Notes: a model not told the origin generated them from the sequence alone. Positions 9,090 through 19,303 are shown, counted from the first letter of the stretch. The stretch is 64,000 bases of DNA from Govania unica (GCF_027920805.1 NZ_JANWOI010000003.1:62001-126000); one strand, 5' to 3'. Made by a program: numbers and translations.

Positions 9090-10526
9090 GTGCGATTCGC
9101 CAAGAATAAAGCCGTTAAAAATCTGGCTTTGGCTGTGACGCTTTCGATCGGGCTGTCGGCAGGGGCCATGATGCCGTTCGCCCCGGCCAACGCCAGCGAG
9201 ATGGCGGCCAAAATCCCGGTTCAGTCCTACCAGCTTAAAAACGGCATGCAGATCGTGGTGATCCCCGATCATCGCGCCCCCATCGTCACACATATGGTCT
9301 GGTACAAGGTCGGCAGCGCCGATGAGCCGGGTGGACGCTCGGGGCTCGCGCATTTTCTTGAACATCTGATGTTCAAGCGCACCGGCAAGCTGAAAGACGG
9401 CGAATTTTCCAAGATCGTGTCCGAGAACGGCGGCCAGCATAACGCCTTCACCAGCTATGACATGACGGCTTACTATCAGGATGTGGCGGTGGACCGGCTG
9501 CCCCTGATGATGAGCCTTGAAGCTGACCGCATGACCGGGCTTAAACTCAAGCCCGAGGACATCGCGTCGGAGCGTCAGGTCATCATCGAAGAGCGCCGCA
9601 TGCGCACCGAGAACAACCCGGCCAGCCTGCTGAACGAGCAGATGATGGCGTCGCTGTTCCTGGCCCATCCCTATCATATTCCGGTGATCGGCTGGAAAGA
9701 CGAGATGGAAGCGCTCGATTACAAATCGGTGATCGATTTCTACAAAGCGCATTACACCCCGTCGAACGCCATTCTGGTGGTGGCCGGAGATGTGACCGGG
9801 GACGCGGTTCTGAAGCTTGCGGAAAAGACCTATGGCAAGGTGCGCGGTCCTGAGGTCGGGCCGCGTGTCCGTCCGGGCGAGCCGACGCCGGTTGCTGCCC
9901 GCCGGGTGATCCTGGTGGATGAACGGGTGCGTCAGCCACTGATGCAGCGCCTGTATCTGGCCCCAAGCTACCGCGTTGGCGGGACGCCGGGCGAGGCGGA
10001 GGCACTGGATGTGCTCGGTGAAATCCTCGGTGGCGGCTCCACCAGCCGGTTGTACCGGCGTTTGGTGGTCGACAAGAAACTGGCGACCGAGGCGGCGGCC
10101 TGGAACGATGCTTCGGCTTATGATCTCGGGTCGTTCGGCGTTTATGCCGCGCCGGTGCCGGGCAGTGCGGCGACGGACCGGGATCGCTTGCAGAAAGTTG
10201 AAACGGAAGTCGACTCCGTCATTCGCGAGCTTTTGACCCATGGAGTCACCGCCGATGAAGTGGCGCGCGCCAAAAGCCGCATGATCGCCGCTGAAGTTTA
10301 TTCCCGGGACAGCATCACGACGCTCGCTCGGGTGTTCGGCCAGGGTCTGACCACCGGCCTCACTATCGATCAGATCCAGAGCTGGACCGACCGCATCAAT
10401 GCGGTGACACCCGAAGCCGTGCAAGCGGCGGCGCGCAGCATTCTGCAGGATCAGCGGTCGGTGACCGGCCTGTTGCTGCCGCCTGTGCCGGTGGTCGCGA
10501 ACACGATGGCGGGAGTGAAGCAATGA
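9090..10526 (+). CDS. M16 family zinc peptidase, catalytic subunit
   Basis: 478 aa from a GTG preceded by AAAAGGGG. N-terminal signal peptide (cleavage near ANA-SE, residue 36). The inverted zinc motif HFLEH lies at 88-92, and the third metal ligand is probably one of the glutamates at 167-168 in VIIEERRM. Two pitrilysin-type halves follow. Periplasmic M16 pairs of this kind act as heterodimers, this member carrying the metal. It overlaps the next, non-catalytic partner gene by 4 bp (ATGA). Substrate unknown. Confidence 0.92.
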   Translation: MRFAKNKAVKNLALAVTLSIGLSAGAMMPFAPANASEMAAKIPVQSYQLKNGMQIVVIPDHRAPIVTHMVWYKVGSADEPGGRSGLAHFLEHLMFKRTGKLKDGEFSKIVSENGGQHNAFTSYDMTAYYQDVAVDRLPLMMSLEADRMTGLKLKPEDIASERQVIIEERRMRTENNPASLLNEQMMASLFLAHPYHIPVIGWKDEMEALDYKSVIDFYKAHYTPSNAILVVAGDVTGDAVLKLAEKTYGKVRGPEVGPRVRPGEPTPVAARRVILVDERVRQPLMQRLYLAPSYRVGGTPGEAEALDVLGEILGGGSTSRLYRRLVVDKKLATEAAAWNDASAYDLGSFGVYAAPVPGSAATDRDRLQKVETEVDSVIRELLTHGVTADEVARAKSRMIAAEVYSRDSITTLARVFGQGLTTGLTIDQIQSWTDRINAVTPEAVQAAARSILQDQRSVTGLLLPPVPVVANTMAGVKQ

Positions 10527-11857
10527 ACGTTACCGTGAAACATCTGGCGGCAGGGGTCGTTTTGACCGTTCTGGCCTTTGTCGCTCCGGCGCGGGCCATG
10601 GATATTCAGGTGGTGCCGGTTCAGGGCGTCGGTCAGGTCTGGTTGGTGGAAAATCACAGCCTGCCGATCATCGCCGTGGACCTCGCCTTCAAGGGCGCGG
10701 GCGCGGCCCAGGACCCGGACGGCAAGGTCGGGCTTGCCACCTTTGTCAGCGGCATGCTGGACGAAGGGGCGGGCGATCTTGACTCGCAGGCGTTCCAGAA
10801 GCGGCTGTCGGATCTGTCGATCTCGCTGTCGTTCAGCGTCGGTCAGGATGATTTCGCCGGCAGCATGAAAACCCTGACGGAGAACCGTGAGGAAGCCTTT
10901 CGTCTGCTCGGGCTCAGCATCAATGCGCCGCGGTTCGATGCCGCAGACATCGATCGTGTGCGCGATCAGCTGATCGCCGCAATCAATGAAAGCGAACAGC
11001 GTCCGGCGACGGTCGCCAGCCGCGAATGGGCGGCGCGGGCCTATCCCGGTCATGCTTACGGTCGCCCGGTGGGCGGCAGGCTGCAGACCATCCCGGCGAT
11101 CACGCGCGCGGATCTTGCGGCCTTCGCCGATGCCAAATTCGCGCGCGGCAATCTGATCATCGTGGTGGTCGGCGATATCGATGCAGCCGAGGTGAGCAAG
11201 CTGGTGGCGGGGGCGTTTGCACCCTTGCCGGAAAAGCCGAACCTCATTCCGGTGCCTGATATGGTGGCGGTGCCGCCAGCAGGAATTCTGGTGATCGACC
11301 GCCCGATTCCGCAATCGAACATCGTTTTTGGCCTGCCCGGGATCAAACGCGATGATCCGGAATGGTTCCCGGCTTCGGTGATGAATTATGTGTTGGGCGG
11401 CGGCGGTTTCGCCTCGCGTCTGATGGATGAAGTGCGCGAAAAACGCGGCCTGGCCTATAGCGTGCGCACCGGGCTTTCGCCGCAGGATCACAGCGGCCTG
11501 TTGCTTGGGTCCGTTGGCACGCGCAATGACAGCGCCAAGGACTCGATCGACATCATCCGCCGCGAAACGGCCAAGATGCATGATAGCGGTATCACGGCGG
11601 CGGAGCTGGACGGGGCCAAGAAATATCTGACCGGGTCCTATCCGCTCGCCTTCGATACCAGCCCGAACATCGCCGCGCAGTTGCTGGCGATCCGTCTTGA
11701 GGGCTTCGCCACCGATTATGTGGAAAAGCGCAACGGCTATATCGAGGCGGTGACCCTTGAGCAGACCAACGCTTCGGCCAAGCGGCTGCTGGATGCCGAG
11801 GCGATTTCCTGGCTTGTGGTGGGTCGCCCCACGGGTATCAGCTCGACCGTGAAATAA
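10523..11857 (+). CDS. M16 family peptidase, non-catalytic partner
   Basis: 444 aa with a signal peptide ending near ARA-MD. The fold segments of M16 proteins are recognisable ([50 protein letters not shown]) but the HxxEH zinc motif is absent at the expected place. The C-terminal R/Y motif ([10 protein letters not shown]) is typical of the regulatory subunit in two-gene M16 systems. ATGA overlap with the upstream catalytic subunit indicates coupled translation and a heterodimer in the periplasm. Confidence 0.92.
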   Translation: MNVTVKHLAAGVVLTVLAFVAPARAMDIQVVPVQGVGQVWLVENHSLPIIAVDLAFKGAGAAQDPDGKVGLATFVSGMLDEGAGDLDSQAFQKRLSDLSISLSFSVGQDDFAGSMKTLTENREEAFRLLGLSINAPRFDAADIDRVRDQLIAAINESEQRPATVASREWAARAYPGHAYGRPVGGRLQTIPAITRADLAAFADAKFARGNLIIVVVGDIDAAEVSKLVAGAFAPLPEKPNLIPVPDMVAVPPAGILVIDRPIPQSNIVFGLPGIKRDDPEWFPASVMNYVLGGGGFASRLMDEVREKRGLAYSVRTGLSPQDHSGLLLGSVGTRNDSAKDSIDIIRRETAKMHDSGITAAELDGAKKYLTGSYPLAFDTSPNIAAQLLAIRLEGFATDYVEKRNGYIEAVTLEQTNASAKRLLDAEAISWLVVGRPTGISSTVK

Positions 11858-11871
11858 GCCGGAATCTGGCC

Positions 11872-13665
11872 ATGACCATTCATCTGCTGTCCGAACGCAC
11901 CATCAACCGCATCGCCGCGGGCGAGGTGGTGGAGCGGCCAGCGAGTGCGGTCAAGGAACTGGTCGAAAACGCCGTCGATGCCAAGGCGACCCATATCACC
12001 GTCGAAATCGCCGGTGGCGGGCGGGAGCTGATCAGCGTCACCGATGACGGCATCGGCATGACGGCCGATGAACTCAAGCTCGCGGTCGAACGCCACGCCA
12101 CCTCGAAACTCACCGATGATGACGATCTGACGCGCATTCTGACCCTTGGATTTCGGGGGGAAGCTTTGCCTTCCATCGGCGCGGTCAGCCGCCTCAGCAT
12201 CACGAGCCGGGCCCGGGGCGCGGAGAACGCGGCGCAGGTGACGGTCGACGGCGGTCGCAAATCCGATGTGCGCCCAGCGGCCCTCGGCGCAGGCACGCGG
12301 ATCGAGGTGCGGGATCTGTTTTACGCGACGCCAGCGCGGCTCAAGTTCCTGAAGAATAATCGGACTGAGGCCGGGCATATCGCCGACCATATGCGGCGGC
12401 TGGCCATGGCTCATCCGGAGGTGGCTTTCACTCTGATCGACGATGGCCGCACGGTGTTGCGCGCAGCGGCGGCTCCCGGAGAAGGCGGGCTGGCGCGGCG
12501 GCTTGAGGCGCTGCTTGGCGGTGAATTCATTGAAAATGCCGTGGCTATTCAGGCCGAACGGCAGGGGCTCTGTCTCACTGGCTTTGCCGGATTGCCGACT
12601 TATAATCGCGGCAGCGCTCAACATCAGTATCTGTTCGTCAATGGCCGCCCGGTGAGGGACAAGCTGTTCGTCGGCGCGGTGCGCGGGGCCTATGCCGATT
12701 TCCTCGCCCGCGACCGCCATCCGCAACTGGCGCTGTTTCTCGATGTGCCGCCGGAGATTGTCGATGTGAACGTGCATCCGGCCAAGGCCGAAGTGCGGTT
12801 TCAGGATTCCGGGCTGGTGCGCGGGCTGATCGTCAGTGCCATCCGTCATGCGCTGGCCGAAGCCGGGCATCGGGCCTCGACCACGGTTGCTGCCGGGGTG
12901 CTTGGGGCGGTGCAGCCGTCGGTGCAGCCGGATCTGCAACGTCATCTTGGGTTCGCCCGGCCGGGGTATTCTGGCCCGAGCTATGTGACGCCGCCCAGTT
13001 ATCAACTGCGCGAGGCGGCGGCGTTTCAGGCGCCCTTCACGCCCGAATATTCGCCCGCACAGCCTGATGTGGCGGAGGCCCCGGATTATCCGCTGGGCGA
13101 GGCGCGGGCGCAGCTGCACTGCACCTATATTCTGGCCGAGACGGCGGATGGTCTGGTGCTGGTCGATCAGCATGCGGCGCATGAGCGGCTGGTCTATGAG
13201 CGCATGAAAACCCAGATGGCGGCCTCGGGCGTCGCGCGGCAAACCCTGTTGCTGCCGGAAGTTGTGGAGCTTGACCCGGCGGCGGTGGCCATGATCGCGG
13301 CCCGGGCCGGGGAGCTTGCCGAAATGGGGCTGGTGCTTGAGGCCTTTGGTGAGGGGGCCATTCTTGTGCGCGAAACTCCGGCGCTTCTTGGCCGGGTCGA
13401 TGTGGCGGGGCTTGTGCGCGATCTCGTGGATGATCTTTATGAAAACGAGGCGGCGCTGTCGCTGAAGGAACGCATGAGCGAAGTCTGCGGCACCATGGCC
13501 TGCCACGGCAGCGTCCGCGCCGGGCGGCGGCTCAATATCGAAGAAATGAACGCGCTGCTGCGGGAGATGGAAGCCACCCCGCATTCCGGCCAATGCAATC
13601 ATGGCCGCCCGACCTATGTGGAACTGAAGCGGACGGATATCGAGAAACTGTTTGGGCGAAGATAA
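11872..13665 (+). CDS. mutL: DNA mismatch repair protein MutL
   Basis: 597 aa. N-terminal GHKL ATPase: [24 protein letters not shown] (motif I, from residue about 12), DDGIGM (motif II), [10 protein letters not shown] (motif III). The C-terminal dimerisation domain (about 400-597) has [12 protein letters not shown] and CHGSVRAG; a variable Pro-rich linker lies between. The [14 protein letters not shown] segment resembles the endonuclease signature DQHAx2Ex4E found in MutL of bacteria lacking MutH. It starts 14 bp after the M16 gene. Confidence 0.96.
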   Translation: MTIHLLSERTINRIAAGEVVERPASAVKELVENAVDAKATHITVEIAGGGRELISVTDDGIGMTADELKLAVERHATSKLTDDDDLTRILTLGFRGEALPSIGAVSRLSITSRARGAENAAQVTVDGGRKSDVRPAALGAGTRIEVRDLFYATPARLKFLKNNRTEAGHIADHMRRLAMAHPEVAFTLIDDGRTVLRAAAAPGEGGLARRLEALLGGEFIENAVAIQAERQGLCLTGFAGLPTYNRGSAQHQYLFVNGRPVRDKLFVGAVRGAYADFLARDRHPQLALFLDVPPEIVDVNVHPAKAEVRFQDSGLVRGLIVSAIRHALAEAGHRASTTVAAGVLGAVQPSVQPDLQRHLGFARPGYSGPSYVTPPSYQLREAAAFQAPFTPEYSPAQPDVAEAPDYPLGEARAQLHCTYILAETADGLVLVDQHAAHERLVYERMKTQMAASGVARQTLLLPEVVELDPAAVAMIAARAGELAEMGLVLEAFGEGAILVRETPALLGRVDVAGLVRDLVDDLYENEAALSLKERMSEVCGTMACHGSVRAGRRLNIEEMNALLREMEATPHSGQCNHGRPTYVELKRTDIEKLFGRR

Positions 13666-13683
13666 CCAGAAGCGGGAGAGGGC

Positions 13684-14130
13684 ATGACGGACGGGGCTAT
13701 ACCCAATGAGCGGACTTTGAAGCTCACGGGGGACGAACTCGAACAGTTCATTGACGGCATATTCGATCCGGAGGTGCGTCTGGATCTTGGGGACATTGTC
13801 TCGGTCGTGCCAGGGCATGCCAGAATGCGGCTTACCCCACAGCCCCATATGCTGCGGAAGGGGGATATCGTATCAGGCCCGTATCTCATGGGACTGGCGG
13901 ACGTGGCCGCCTATGTGATCATTGTCGCGCATATCGGCAAGGTCGCCATGGCGGTGACCTCTAATCTCAACATGAATTTTCTGCGCGCCTGCACGTTGGA
14001 AGACATCACGGCCGACGCGTATCTCTTGAAGCTGGGGCGGAGGCTGGCCAATGCGGAAATACGCATCTGGCAGGGGCAGGAAGACCGGCTTATTGCCCAT
14101 GCAACGGTCAGTTACGCCCTGCCGGGGTGA
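13684..14130 (+). CDS. PaaI-family hot-dog thioesterase
   Basis: 148 aa. The hot-dog fold is recognisable from SGPYLMGLADVAAYVIIVAHIGKVAMAVTSNLNMNFLRACT, the usual PaaI arrangement in which the Asp on the central helix acts in hydrolysis of acyl-CoA. A typical C-terminal strand (DRLIAHATVSYALP) closes the domain. The acyl-CoA substrate cannot be told from sequence. It follows mutL by 18 bp with an AAGCGGGAGAGG-type ribosome-binding sequence. An intergenic palindrome follows its stop. Confidence 0.85.
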   Translation: MTDGAIPNERTLKLTGDELEQFIDGIFDPEVRLDLGDIVSVVPGHARMRLTPQPHMLRKGDIVSGPYLMGLADVAAYVIIVAHIGKVAMAVTSNLNMNFLRACTLEDITADAYLLKLGRRLANAEIRIWQGQEDRLIAHATVSYALPG

Positions 14131-14138
14131 CGTGAAGG

Positions 14139-14215
14139 GTGGATTGCCGGGTCAAGCCCGGCAATGACAGAACATAGATTTGGTCATGCCCGGGCTTGAC
14201 CCGGGCATCCATGGG
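14139..14215. repeat. Type A intergenic palindromes (GCCGGGTCAAGCCCGGC)
   Basis: Two short palindromes, ATTGCCGGGTCAAGCCCGGC (about 14142-14161) and GCCCGGGCTTGACCCGGGC (about 14188-14206), in the gap between convergent genes. Members of the dispersed type A family seen also near 23.6, 30.2 and 50.2 kb. They could fold in RNA from either strand. Confidence 0.75.
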
Positions 14216-15094
14216 TCAGCCTCCGAGTTGCTGTCCCAGCCTTCCCGCCAGATCCATAATGAACTGCCAGGCGACGCGGCCGGAGCGGGCGCCTCGGGTG
14301 GTGGACCATTCGAGGGCGTCGCGGTCGAGGGTTTCCCTGTCGGTTTTGAGGCCGTAGTGGGTCACATAGCCGTGGATCATGGCGAGATACTGTTCCTGCG
14401 AACAGCCGTGGAAGCCGAGCCACAGGCCGAATCGGTCGGACAGGGAGACTTTTTCCTCGACCGCTTCGGCCGGGTTGATGGCCGATGAGCGTTCGTTTTC
14501 GATCATCTGCCGGGGCATCAGGTGGCGGCGGTTTGATGTGGCGTAGAAGACGACATTGGCCGGGCGGCCTTCGATACCGCCGTCGAGCACGGCTTTCAGG
14601 GACTTATAGCTGGTGTCGTCGCCATCGAACGAGAGATCGTCGCAGAAAATCAGGCTTTGACGGCCGCTGGCGGCGAGAACTTTCAGAAGCCTCGGCAGGC
14701 TTTGGATGTCCTCGCGGTGGATTTCGATCAGCAATACCCGGTCCTGGTCGCGACGCGTTGCGTTGATGCTGGCGTGGGCGGCTTTGACCAGCGAGCTTTT
14801 GCCCATGCCGCGCGCGCCCCAGAGCAGCGCATTGTTGGCCGGGAGGCTGTCGGCGAAGCGGCGGGTGTTCTCAATCAGCAGGTCGCGCACATGGTCAATG
14901 CCTTGCAACAGCAGGAGATCGACCCGGGCCACGGCGGGCACCGGCTGGAGGGCGTCGGGCGTGGTTTGCCAGCTATAGGCATCAGCGCGTCCGAGGTCTG
15001 GCGCGGCCGGTGGCGGGGGGGCGAGACGCTCCAACGCGTCGGCAATGCGGGTCAGGGAGGCGGACAGGGTAGAAAAATCGGTCTCGGGGGGCAT
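14216..15094 (-). CDS. DUF815-family P-loop ATPase
   Basis: 292 aa from the ATG at 15094, chosen over an upstream in-frame start because GGGAGAGG stands 4 bp before it. Walker A is GARGMGKSS, Walker B LIFCDDLSFD, sensor-like segment VVFYATSNRRH, then EKVSLSDRFGLWLGFH. This is the AAA-like DUF815 family, widespread in alphaproteobacteria and without an agreed function. It is cytosolic with no partner domain. It is transcribed alone, convergent with the thioesterase gene and divergent from yajC. Confidence 0.88.
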   Translation of the reverse strand: MPPETDFSTLSASLTRIADALERLAPPPPAAPDLGRADAYSWQTTPDALQPVPAVARVDLLLLQGIDHVRDLLIENTRRFADSLPANNALLWGARGMGKSSLVKAAHASINATRRDQDRVLLIEIHREDIQSLPRLLKVLAASGRQSLIFCDDLSFDGDDTSYKSLKAVLDGGIEGRPANVVFYATSNRRHLMPRQMIENERSSAINPAEAVEEKVSLSDRFGLWLGFHGCSQEQYLAMIHGYVTHYGLKTDRETLDRDALEWSTTRGARSGRVAWQFIMDLAGRLGQQLGG

Positions 15095-15162
15095 GTATCC
15101 TCTCCCATGGGCTTGTAATAACGAGCATAACACTTAAATCTATTGCCTGATCCCGCGGCCGT

Positions 15163-15190
15163 TTGCAAACGCTCGCGAGGCCGTTATAGT
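15163..15190 (+). promoter_or_regulatory. Putative promoter of the yajC–secD–secF operon
   Basis: TTGCAA (15163-15168), 16-bp spacer, TATAGT (15185-15190), 70 bp before the yajC start. The -10 context TATAGTCCGC is the same as at 3701. Confidence 0.45.
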
Positions 15191-15259
15191 CCGCAAACGA
15201 TTTTCATATGTTCGGGATGGAAACAAGATCCATTCCGGACCCATTCTGAGGTTAGCCTG

Positions 15260-15610
15260 ATGTTCACATCCGCCTTTGCGCAAGCCGCCGGCACGCCGCC
15301 TGAGCCCAATATGCTTATGACGCTTCTGCCTTTCGTGCTGATCGCTGTCGTGTTCTATTTCCTGCTGATCCGTCCGCAGCAAAAGCGCCTCAAGGAACAT
15401 CGGGCGATGATCGGGGACGTCAAGCGCGGCGACACCGTTGTCACCGGCGGCGGGTTCATCGGTAAAGTGACCAAAGTCATCGATGACAGCGACGAGCTTG
15501 AAGTCGATCTCGGCAATGACGTCAAGGTGCGTGTCGTGAAGTCGACCATTGTCGACGTGCGCGGTAAGGGGCAGCCGGTCAAGGCCGACGCCGCCAACGA
15601 CAAGAAGTAA
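15260..15610 (+). CDS. yajC: Preprotein translocase subunit YajC
   Basis: 116 aa. The ATG at 15260 is chosen because homology begins there; an upstream in-frame codon would add an implausible charged leader. One membrane helix (MLMTLLPFVLIAVVFYFLLI) is followed directly by RPQQKRLKEH and the small cytoplasmic domain GDTVVTGGGFIGKV. YajC joins SecD and SecF in the accessory complex of the Sec translocon. First gene of yajC–secD–secF–Mth938. Confidence 0.95.
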   Translation: MFTSAFAQAAGTPPEPNMLMTLLPFVLIAVVFYFLLIRPQQKRLKEHRAMIGDVKRGDTVVTGGGFIGKVTKVIDDSDELEVDLGNDVKVRVVKSTIVDVRGKGQPVKADAANDKK

Positions 15611-15686
15611 AAGGGCTAAAGCCGCGCGGGGGGATTGCCTCCACGCGGCTGTTCGCGTTCCGGTATAATATCTCTGGGGGTTTCAG

Positions 15687-17300
15687 ATGCTCGCCTATTC
15701 CCGCTGGCAAGTGGCCGTGATCATTGCCATCTGTCTCGCCGGTCTGGCCACGTTGGCGCCGAATTTTTTCAGCCGCGAAACGGTTGAAAAGTTCCCGTCC
15801 TGGCTGCCGTCGAAACAGCTGAGCCTCGGGCTCGACCTTCAGGGCGGCGCGCATCTCCTGTTCGAGGTCGATACCAACGCGGTTATCAAAGACCGGCTTG
15901 AAGCCATTACGGACGATGTGCGCACCGCACTCCGTCCGAAGGATGCCACGCGCATCGACTACAGCCGCATGCGCGTGGATGGCACGTCGGTGCGCTTCGA
16001 TCTGGTGAACCCGGCCGACCGCGACCGCGCCATGACAGCCCTGAAGGGGCTGATCAGCCAGACGGTCAGCGGTCTTGGTGCTGGCGGCCCGGATCTTGAA
16101 ATCAAGTCCGAAGGCGATCGCGGCATCCAGGTCAGCATGACCGACGCGGCCATCGAATCGCGCAAACGCTCGGCCGTCGATCAGTCCATTGAAATCGTGC
16201 GCCGCCGCGTTGACGAACTCGGCACCAAGGAAACCTCGATCCAGAAACAGGGTGCGGACCGCATTCTGGTGCAGGTGCCGGGCGTGCAGGATGTGTCGGA
16301 GCTGGTGTCGACCATCAACACCACCGCGCAGATGTCGTTCCGCATGGTCGATCTGACCGCGAGCGTCGACGAAGCCCTCCGCGGCCGGGTGCCGGTGGGG
16401 TCGGAAATCCTGGATGCCATGACGCCGGAGCAGGGCGAGCAAACCAAATATCTGGTGCGCAAGCGCGTCTTGGTCAGCGGCGATTCGCTGGTGGATGCGC
16501 AGCCGTCCTTCCATGATGGTCAGCCGGTGGTCAGCTTCCGCTTTGATTCGGCGGGCGGCAAGCGTTTTGCCGAAGCAACCCGCAGCAATGTCGGGCGGCC
16601 GTTCGCCATCGTTCTTGATAACAAGGTGATCAGCGCGCCGCGCATCAATGAGCCGATTCTTGGCGGCTCGGGTCAGATCAGCGGCAATTTCACGGTGGAA
16701 AGCGCCAACAAGCTTGCGGTGCTGTTGCGTGCAGGCGCCTTGCCCGCGCCATTGAAAATTCTTGAACAACGCACCATCGGCCCGGATCTCGGGGCGGATT
16801 CGGTGGCGGCAGGCAAGCTTGCCACCATCATCGGCACCGTTGCCGTCATCGTTTTCATGGTGGTCTATTACGGCTGGTTCGGCATGGTCGCCAACATCGC
16901 GCTGGTATTCAACATCGTGCTGCTGCTTGGGGCCTTGTCCGTGCTTGGCGCGACGTTGACGTTGCCGGGCATTGCCGGGATCGTGCTGACCATCGGGGTC
17001 GCGGTGGATGCCAACGTGCTCATGTATGAACGCATGCGCGAGGAAGTGCGCAACGGGAAAACGCCCGTGGCGGCGGCCGAGGCCGGGTTTAGCCGAGTGA
17101 TGATGACGCTGTGGGATACCAGCATCACCCATCTGATTTCCGCCGGCATCATGTTCGAGCTTGGCGGCGGTCCGGTGCGCGGCTTTGCCGTGACACTATC
17201 GATCGGCGTTATCACCTCGCTGTTTACGGCGGTTTGCATCACACGTCTGATCGTGTCTGAATGGGTGCATCGCGTTCGTCCGAAGGTGCTGCCGATCTAG
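15687..17300 (+). CDS. secD: Protein translocase subunit SecD
   Basis: 537 aa. N-terminal helix, then LGLDLQGGAHLLFEVD, a large periplasmic domain (about residues 50-350) including the P1 head and EQRTIGPDLGADSV, and a C-terminal block of five membrane helices with GVAVDANVLMYERMREE, whose Asp is essential for proton-coupled function. It works with SecF and YajC to pull secreted proteins across the inner membrane. It lies 76 bp after yajC and 63 bp before secF; separate SecD and SecF genes are present rather than a fusion. Confidence 0.97.
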   Translation: MLAYSRWQVAVIIAICLAGLATLAPNFFSRETVEKFPSWLPSKQLSLGLDLQGGAHLLFEVDTNAVIKDRLEAITDDVRTALRPKDATRIDYSRMRVDGTSVRFDLVNPADRDRAMTALKGLISQTVSGLGAGGPDLEIKSEGDRGIQVSMTDAAIESRKRSAVDQSIEIVRRRVDELGTKETSIQKQGADRILVQVPGVQDVSELVSTINTTAQMSFRMVDLTASVDEALRGRVPVGSEILDAMTPEQGEQTKYLVRKRVLVSGDSLVDAQPSFHDGQPVVSFRFDSAGGKRFAEATRSNVGRPFAIVLDNKVISAPRINEPILGGSGQISGNFTVESANKLAVLLRAGALPAPLKILEQRTIGPDLGADSVAAGKLATIIGTVAVIVFMVVYYGWFGMVANIALVFNIVLLLGALSVLGATLTLPGIAGIVLTIGVAVDANVLMYERMREEVRNGKTPVAAAEAGFSRVMMTLWDTSITHLISAGIMFELGGGPVRGFAVTLSIGVITSLFTAVCITRLIVSEWVHRVRPKVLPI

Positions 17301-17363
17301 CTCGGCTAACCTGTTTTTGATGTTGCTCCTCTCGTTTGATTTTGTGCGCGCAAGGAAGATCCG

Positions 17364-18320
17364 ATGTCGATGAGACTGATTCCTGACAATACCAATATCC
17401 ACTTCATGCGTTGGGAGCGGGTGGCGCTTGTGCTGTCGATTGTCATGATCATTGGCTCCTTTGCGCTGATGTTCACGCGCGGGCTCAATTTCGGCATCGA
17501 TTTCGAGGGTGGATCGCTGATCGAGGTTCATGCCGACAAGGCGGTGGATCTTGGGCCGCTGCGCGCCGGGCTGAATGCTCTGGACCTTGGCGAGGTGGCG
17601 ATCACCTCGTTCGGGTCGGAGGAGAATATTCTGATCCGCCTCGGCCAACAAAGCGCGCCGAGCGACGATGAAACCATCAAGCAGCAGGAAAAATCGGTCG
17701 AGCTGGTGAAGGCCAAGACCCGGGAGATCGTCGGTGGAAAGATTGAATTCGCCCGCGTTGAAAACGTCGGCCCGAAAGTCAGTGGCGAACTGGTGCGCGG
17801 CGGCGTGATGGCCATCGTCATCGCCATGCTGGCGACGGCGGCCTATATCTGGTTCCGCTTTGAATGGCAGTTCGGCATCGGGGCCATGGTCTCGCTGATC
17901 CATGACGTTGCTTTGACGATCGGTTTGTTCTCGCTGTTCCAGTTTGAATTCAACCTGACGGTGATCGCGGCATTGCTGACCATTGTCGGCTATTCGCTCA
18001 ACGATACCGTGGTGGTGTTCGACCGTATCCGTGAGAATTTGCGCAAATTCCGCAAGATGGAATTGAACGATCTCATCGATCTCAGCCTCAACGAGACGCT
18101 GGCCCGGACCATCATGACCAGCATCACCACCGCGCTTGCGGTGGGGGCCTTGTTGATCTTCGGTGGGGAAGTGATTCGTGCCTTTTCGGTGGCAATGTTG
18201 TGGGGCATCGTGATCGGTACCTATTCGTCGATCTATATCGCAGCACCGATCATCAATCTTTTCAAACTGCGCCGCGACTTTGGCGATGAGACGGACCCGG
18301 CGACACAACGCGAGGGGTAA
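17364..18320 (+). CDS. secF: Protein translocase subunit SecF
   Basis: 318 aa with six membrane helices. Signature segments are NFGIDFEGGSLIEV near residue 43, then VGYSLNDTVVVFDRIRENLR with the conserved Asp of helix 4, and NETLARTIMTSITTALAVGALLIFGG. It is the partner of SecD. A second in-frame ATG lies three codons downstream; either start gives a good protein. The Mth938-like gene follows after 6 bp, so it is clearly in the operon. Confidence 0.97.
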   Translation: MSMRLIPDNTNIHFMRWERVALVLSIVMIIGSFALMFTRGLNFGIDFEGGSLIEVHADKAVDLGPLRAGLNALDLGEVAITSFGSEENILIRLGQQSAPSDDETIKQQEKSVELVKAKTREIVGGKIEFARVENVGPKVSGELVRGGVMAIVIAMLATAAYIWFRFEWQFGIGAMVSLIHDVALTIGLFSLFQFEFNLTVIAALLTIVGYSLNDTVVVFDRIRENLRKFRKMELNDLIDLSLNETLARTIMTSITTALAVGALLIFGGEVIRAFSVAMLWGIVIGTYSSIYIAAPIINLFKLRRDFGDETDPATQREG

Positions 18321-18326
18321 GCTGCC

Positions 18327-18710
18327 ATGGCGGTTAATGTCACGCGGACCGAGGGCGGCGCTCTGCCCCTGGTGAAAAGCTACGGCGACGGCGGATTTCG
18401 CGTCGCCGGGCAGCGTTATGAAGGCTCAATCCTGATCGTCAACGGGGTGGTCACGGCAGTGCCGGTGACCAGGATCGACGATCTTCTGCCCGAACATATG
18501 GCAGCCGTTCTGGCCGCCGATCCCGCAATCGAATTCGTGCTGATGGGCAGTGGGCCGAGCCTTGCCCTGGCACCCCCGGCGGTGCGCGCGGGGCTTGAGG
18601 CGGCCCAGATCAAGGCGGACCCCATGGATACCGGGGCGGCGGCCCGGACCTATAACGTGCTGCTGCTGGAAGATCGCCGGGTGGCCGTGCTGCTGATCGC
18701 GGTTCCCTGA
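18327..18710 (+). CDS. Mth938-like (DUF498) domain protein
   Basis: 127 aa, single Mth938-like domain: YGDGGFRVAGQRYEGSILIVNG at residues 19-40, then EFVLMGSGPSLALAPPAVRAGLE and TYNVLLLEDRRVAVLLIAVP. Bacterial relatives of mammalian AAMDC/NDUFAF3 sit next to secF and a squalene-synthase-like gene in many alphaproteobacteria; NDUFAF3 and NDUFAF6 are complex I assembly factors in mitochondria, so a membrane-complex assembly role is plausible but unproven. A bidirectional terminator follows. Confidence 0.85.
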   Translation: MAVNVTRTEGGALPLVKSYGDGGFRVAGQRYEGSILIVNGVVTAVPVTRIDDLLPEHMAAVLAADPAIEFVLMGSGPSLALAPPAVRAGLEAAQIKADPMDTGAAARTYNVLLLEDRRVAVLLIAVP

Positions 18711-18753
18711 GGGCTGATGTTTCTTGGCTCAGCTACCATAAGCTGGACACAGT

Positions 18754-18786
18754 AAAAAGCCGGAGCTTTTGAAGCTCCGGCTTTTC
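18754..18786. terminator. Bidirectional intrinsic terminator
   Basis: Perfect 11-bp stem AGCCGGAGCTT / AAGCTCCGGCT with a 3-nt loop, flanked by AAAA on the left and TTTT on the right, so it can serve both the sec operon (plus) and the PuuD-like gene (minus). Confidence 0.9.
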
Positions 18787-18804
18787 TCGTGAATCGGTGT
18801 TGGC

Positions 18805-19290
18805 TTAATAGAAGCTGTTCTGCTGAGATACCATCGAGAACAACATCGGGATCGACAGCATGGTGTTGAAGCGCGAGGCCAGCATGGCCATGCGGCCCGC
18901 TTTGGGTTTGCGCTCAGCCGCGGCTTCGACGATGCCGAGGGCGATTTTCTGGTTCGGCCAGATGATGAACCAGACGTTGAAGGCCATGATCAGGCCAAGC
19001 CACATGCCAATGCCGATTACCGGTTGCTTGAGCAGCAGGGCGTCGACGAGATAGCCATTTCTTTGTGCGAGCGCGAGACCGAAAATCACGGTGGCGAGGG
19101 CCGCCCAACGGAACCAGAACAGCGCGGCCGGTGCAATGACCTTGCTGACCGCTGGTTTCTGGTCATCGGGGATCTTCGGCATGCTCGGGATCTGCACGAA
19201 ATTGAAATACCACAGCAACCCGATCCACATCACGCCCGAGAGCACATGCAAATAACGAATGAAAAACAGTTCAAATGCAGACATATCCAT
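18805..19290 (-). CDS. PuuD-like (DUF989) four-helix membrane protein
   Basis: 161 aa from the ATG at 19290, preceded by AGGGGGG; a longer frame starting at 19341 would overlap a small upstream gene and lacks a ribosome-binding site. Four membrane segments: RYLHVLSGVMWIGLLWYFNF, FWFRWAALATVIFGLAL, IGMWLGLIMAFNVWFIIWP and the C-terminal FNTMLSIPMLFSMV. This is the membrane domain of the urate hydroxylase PuuD family, but without the cytochrome c domain and with no purine genes nearby, so urate oxidation is doubtful. Conserved His in the first helix could bind haem (inference). Confidence 0.7.
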   Translation of the reverse strand: MDMSAFELFFIRYLHVLSGVMWIGLLWYFNFVQIPSMPKIPDDQKPAVSKVIAPAALFWFRWAALATVIFGLALAQRNGYLVDALLLKQPVIGIGMWLGLIMAFNVWFIIWPNQKIALGIVEAAAERKPKAGRMAMLASRFNTMLSIPMLFSMVSQQNSFY

Positions 19291-19303
19291 GGCGACGCCC
19301 CCC

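Noticed and set aside
11737-13848. 703-codon open frame antisense to mutL
   Set aside because: Entirely opposite mutL and adjoining gene ends; biased composition typical of a shadow frame.
18805-19290. Functional urate oxidase
   Set aside because: Only the membrane domain is present, without the cytochrome c part, and there are no purine catabolism genes nearby.
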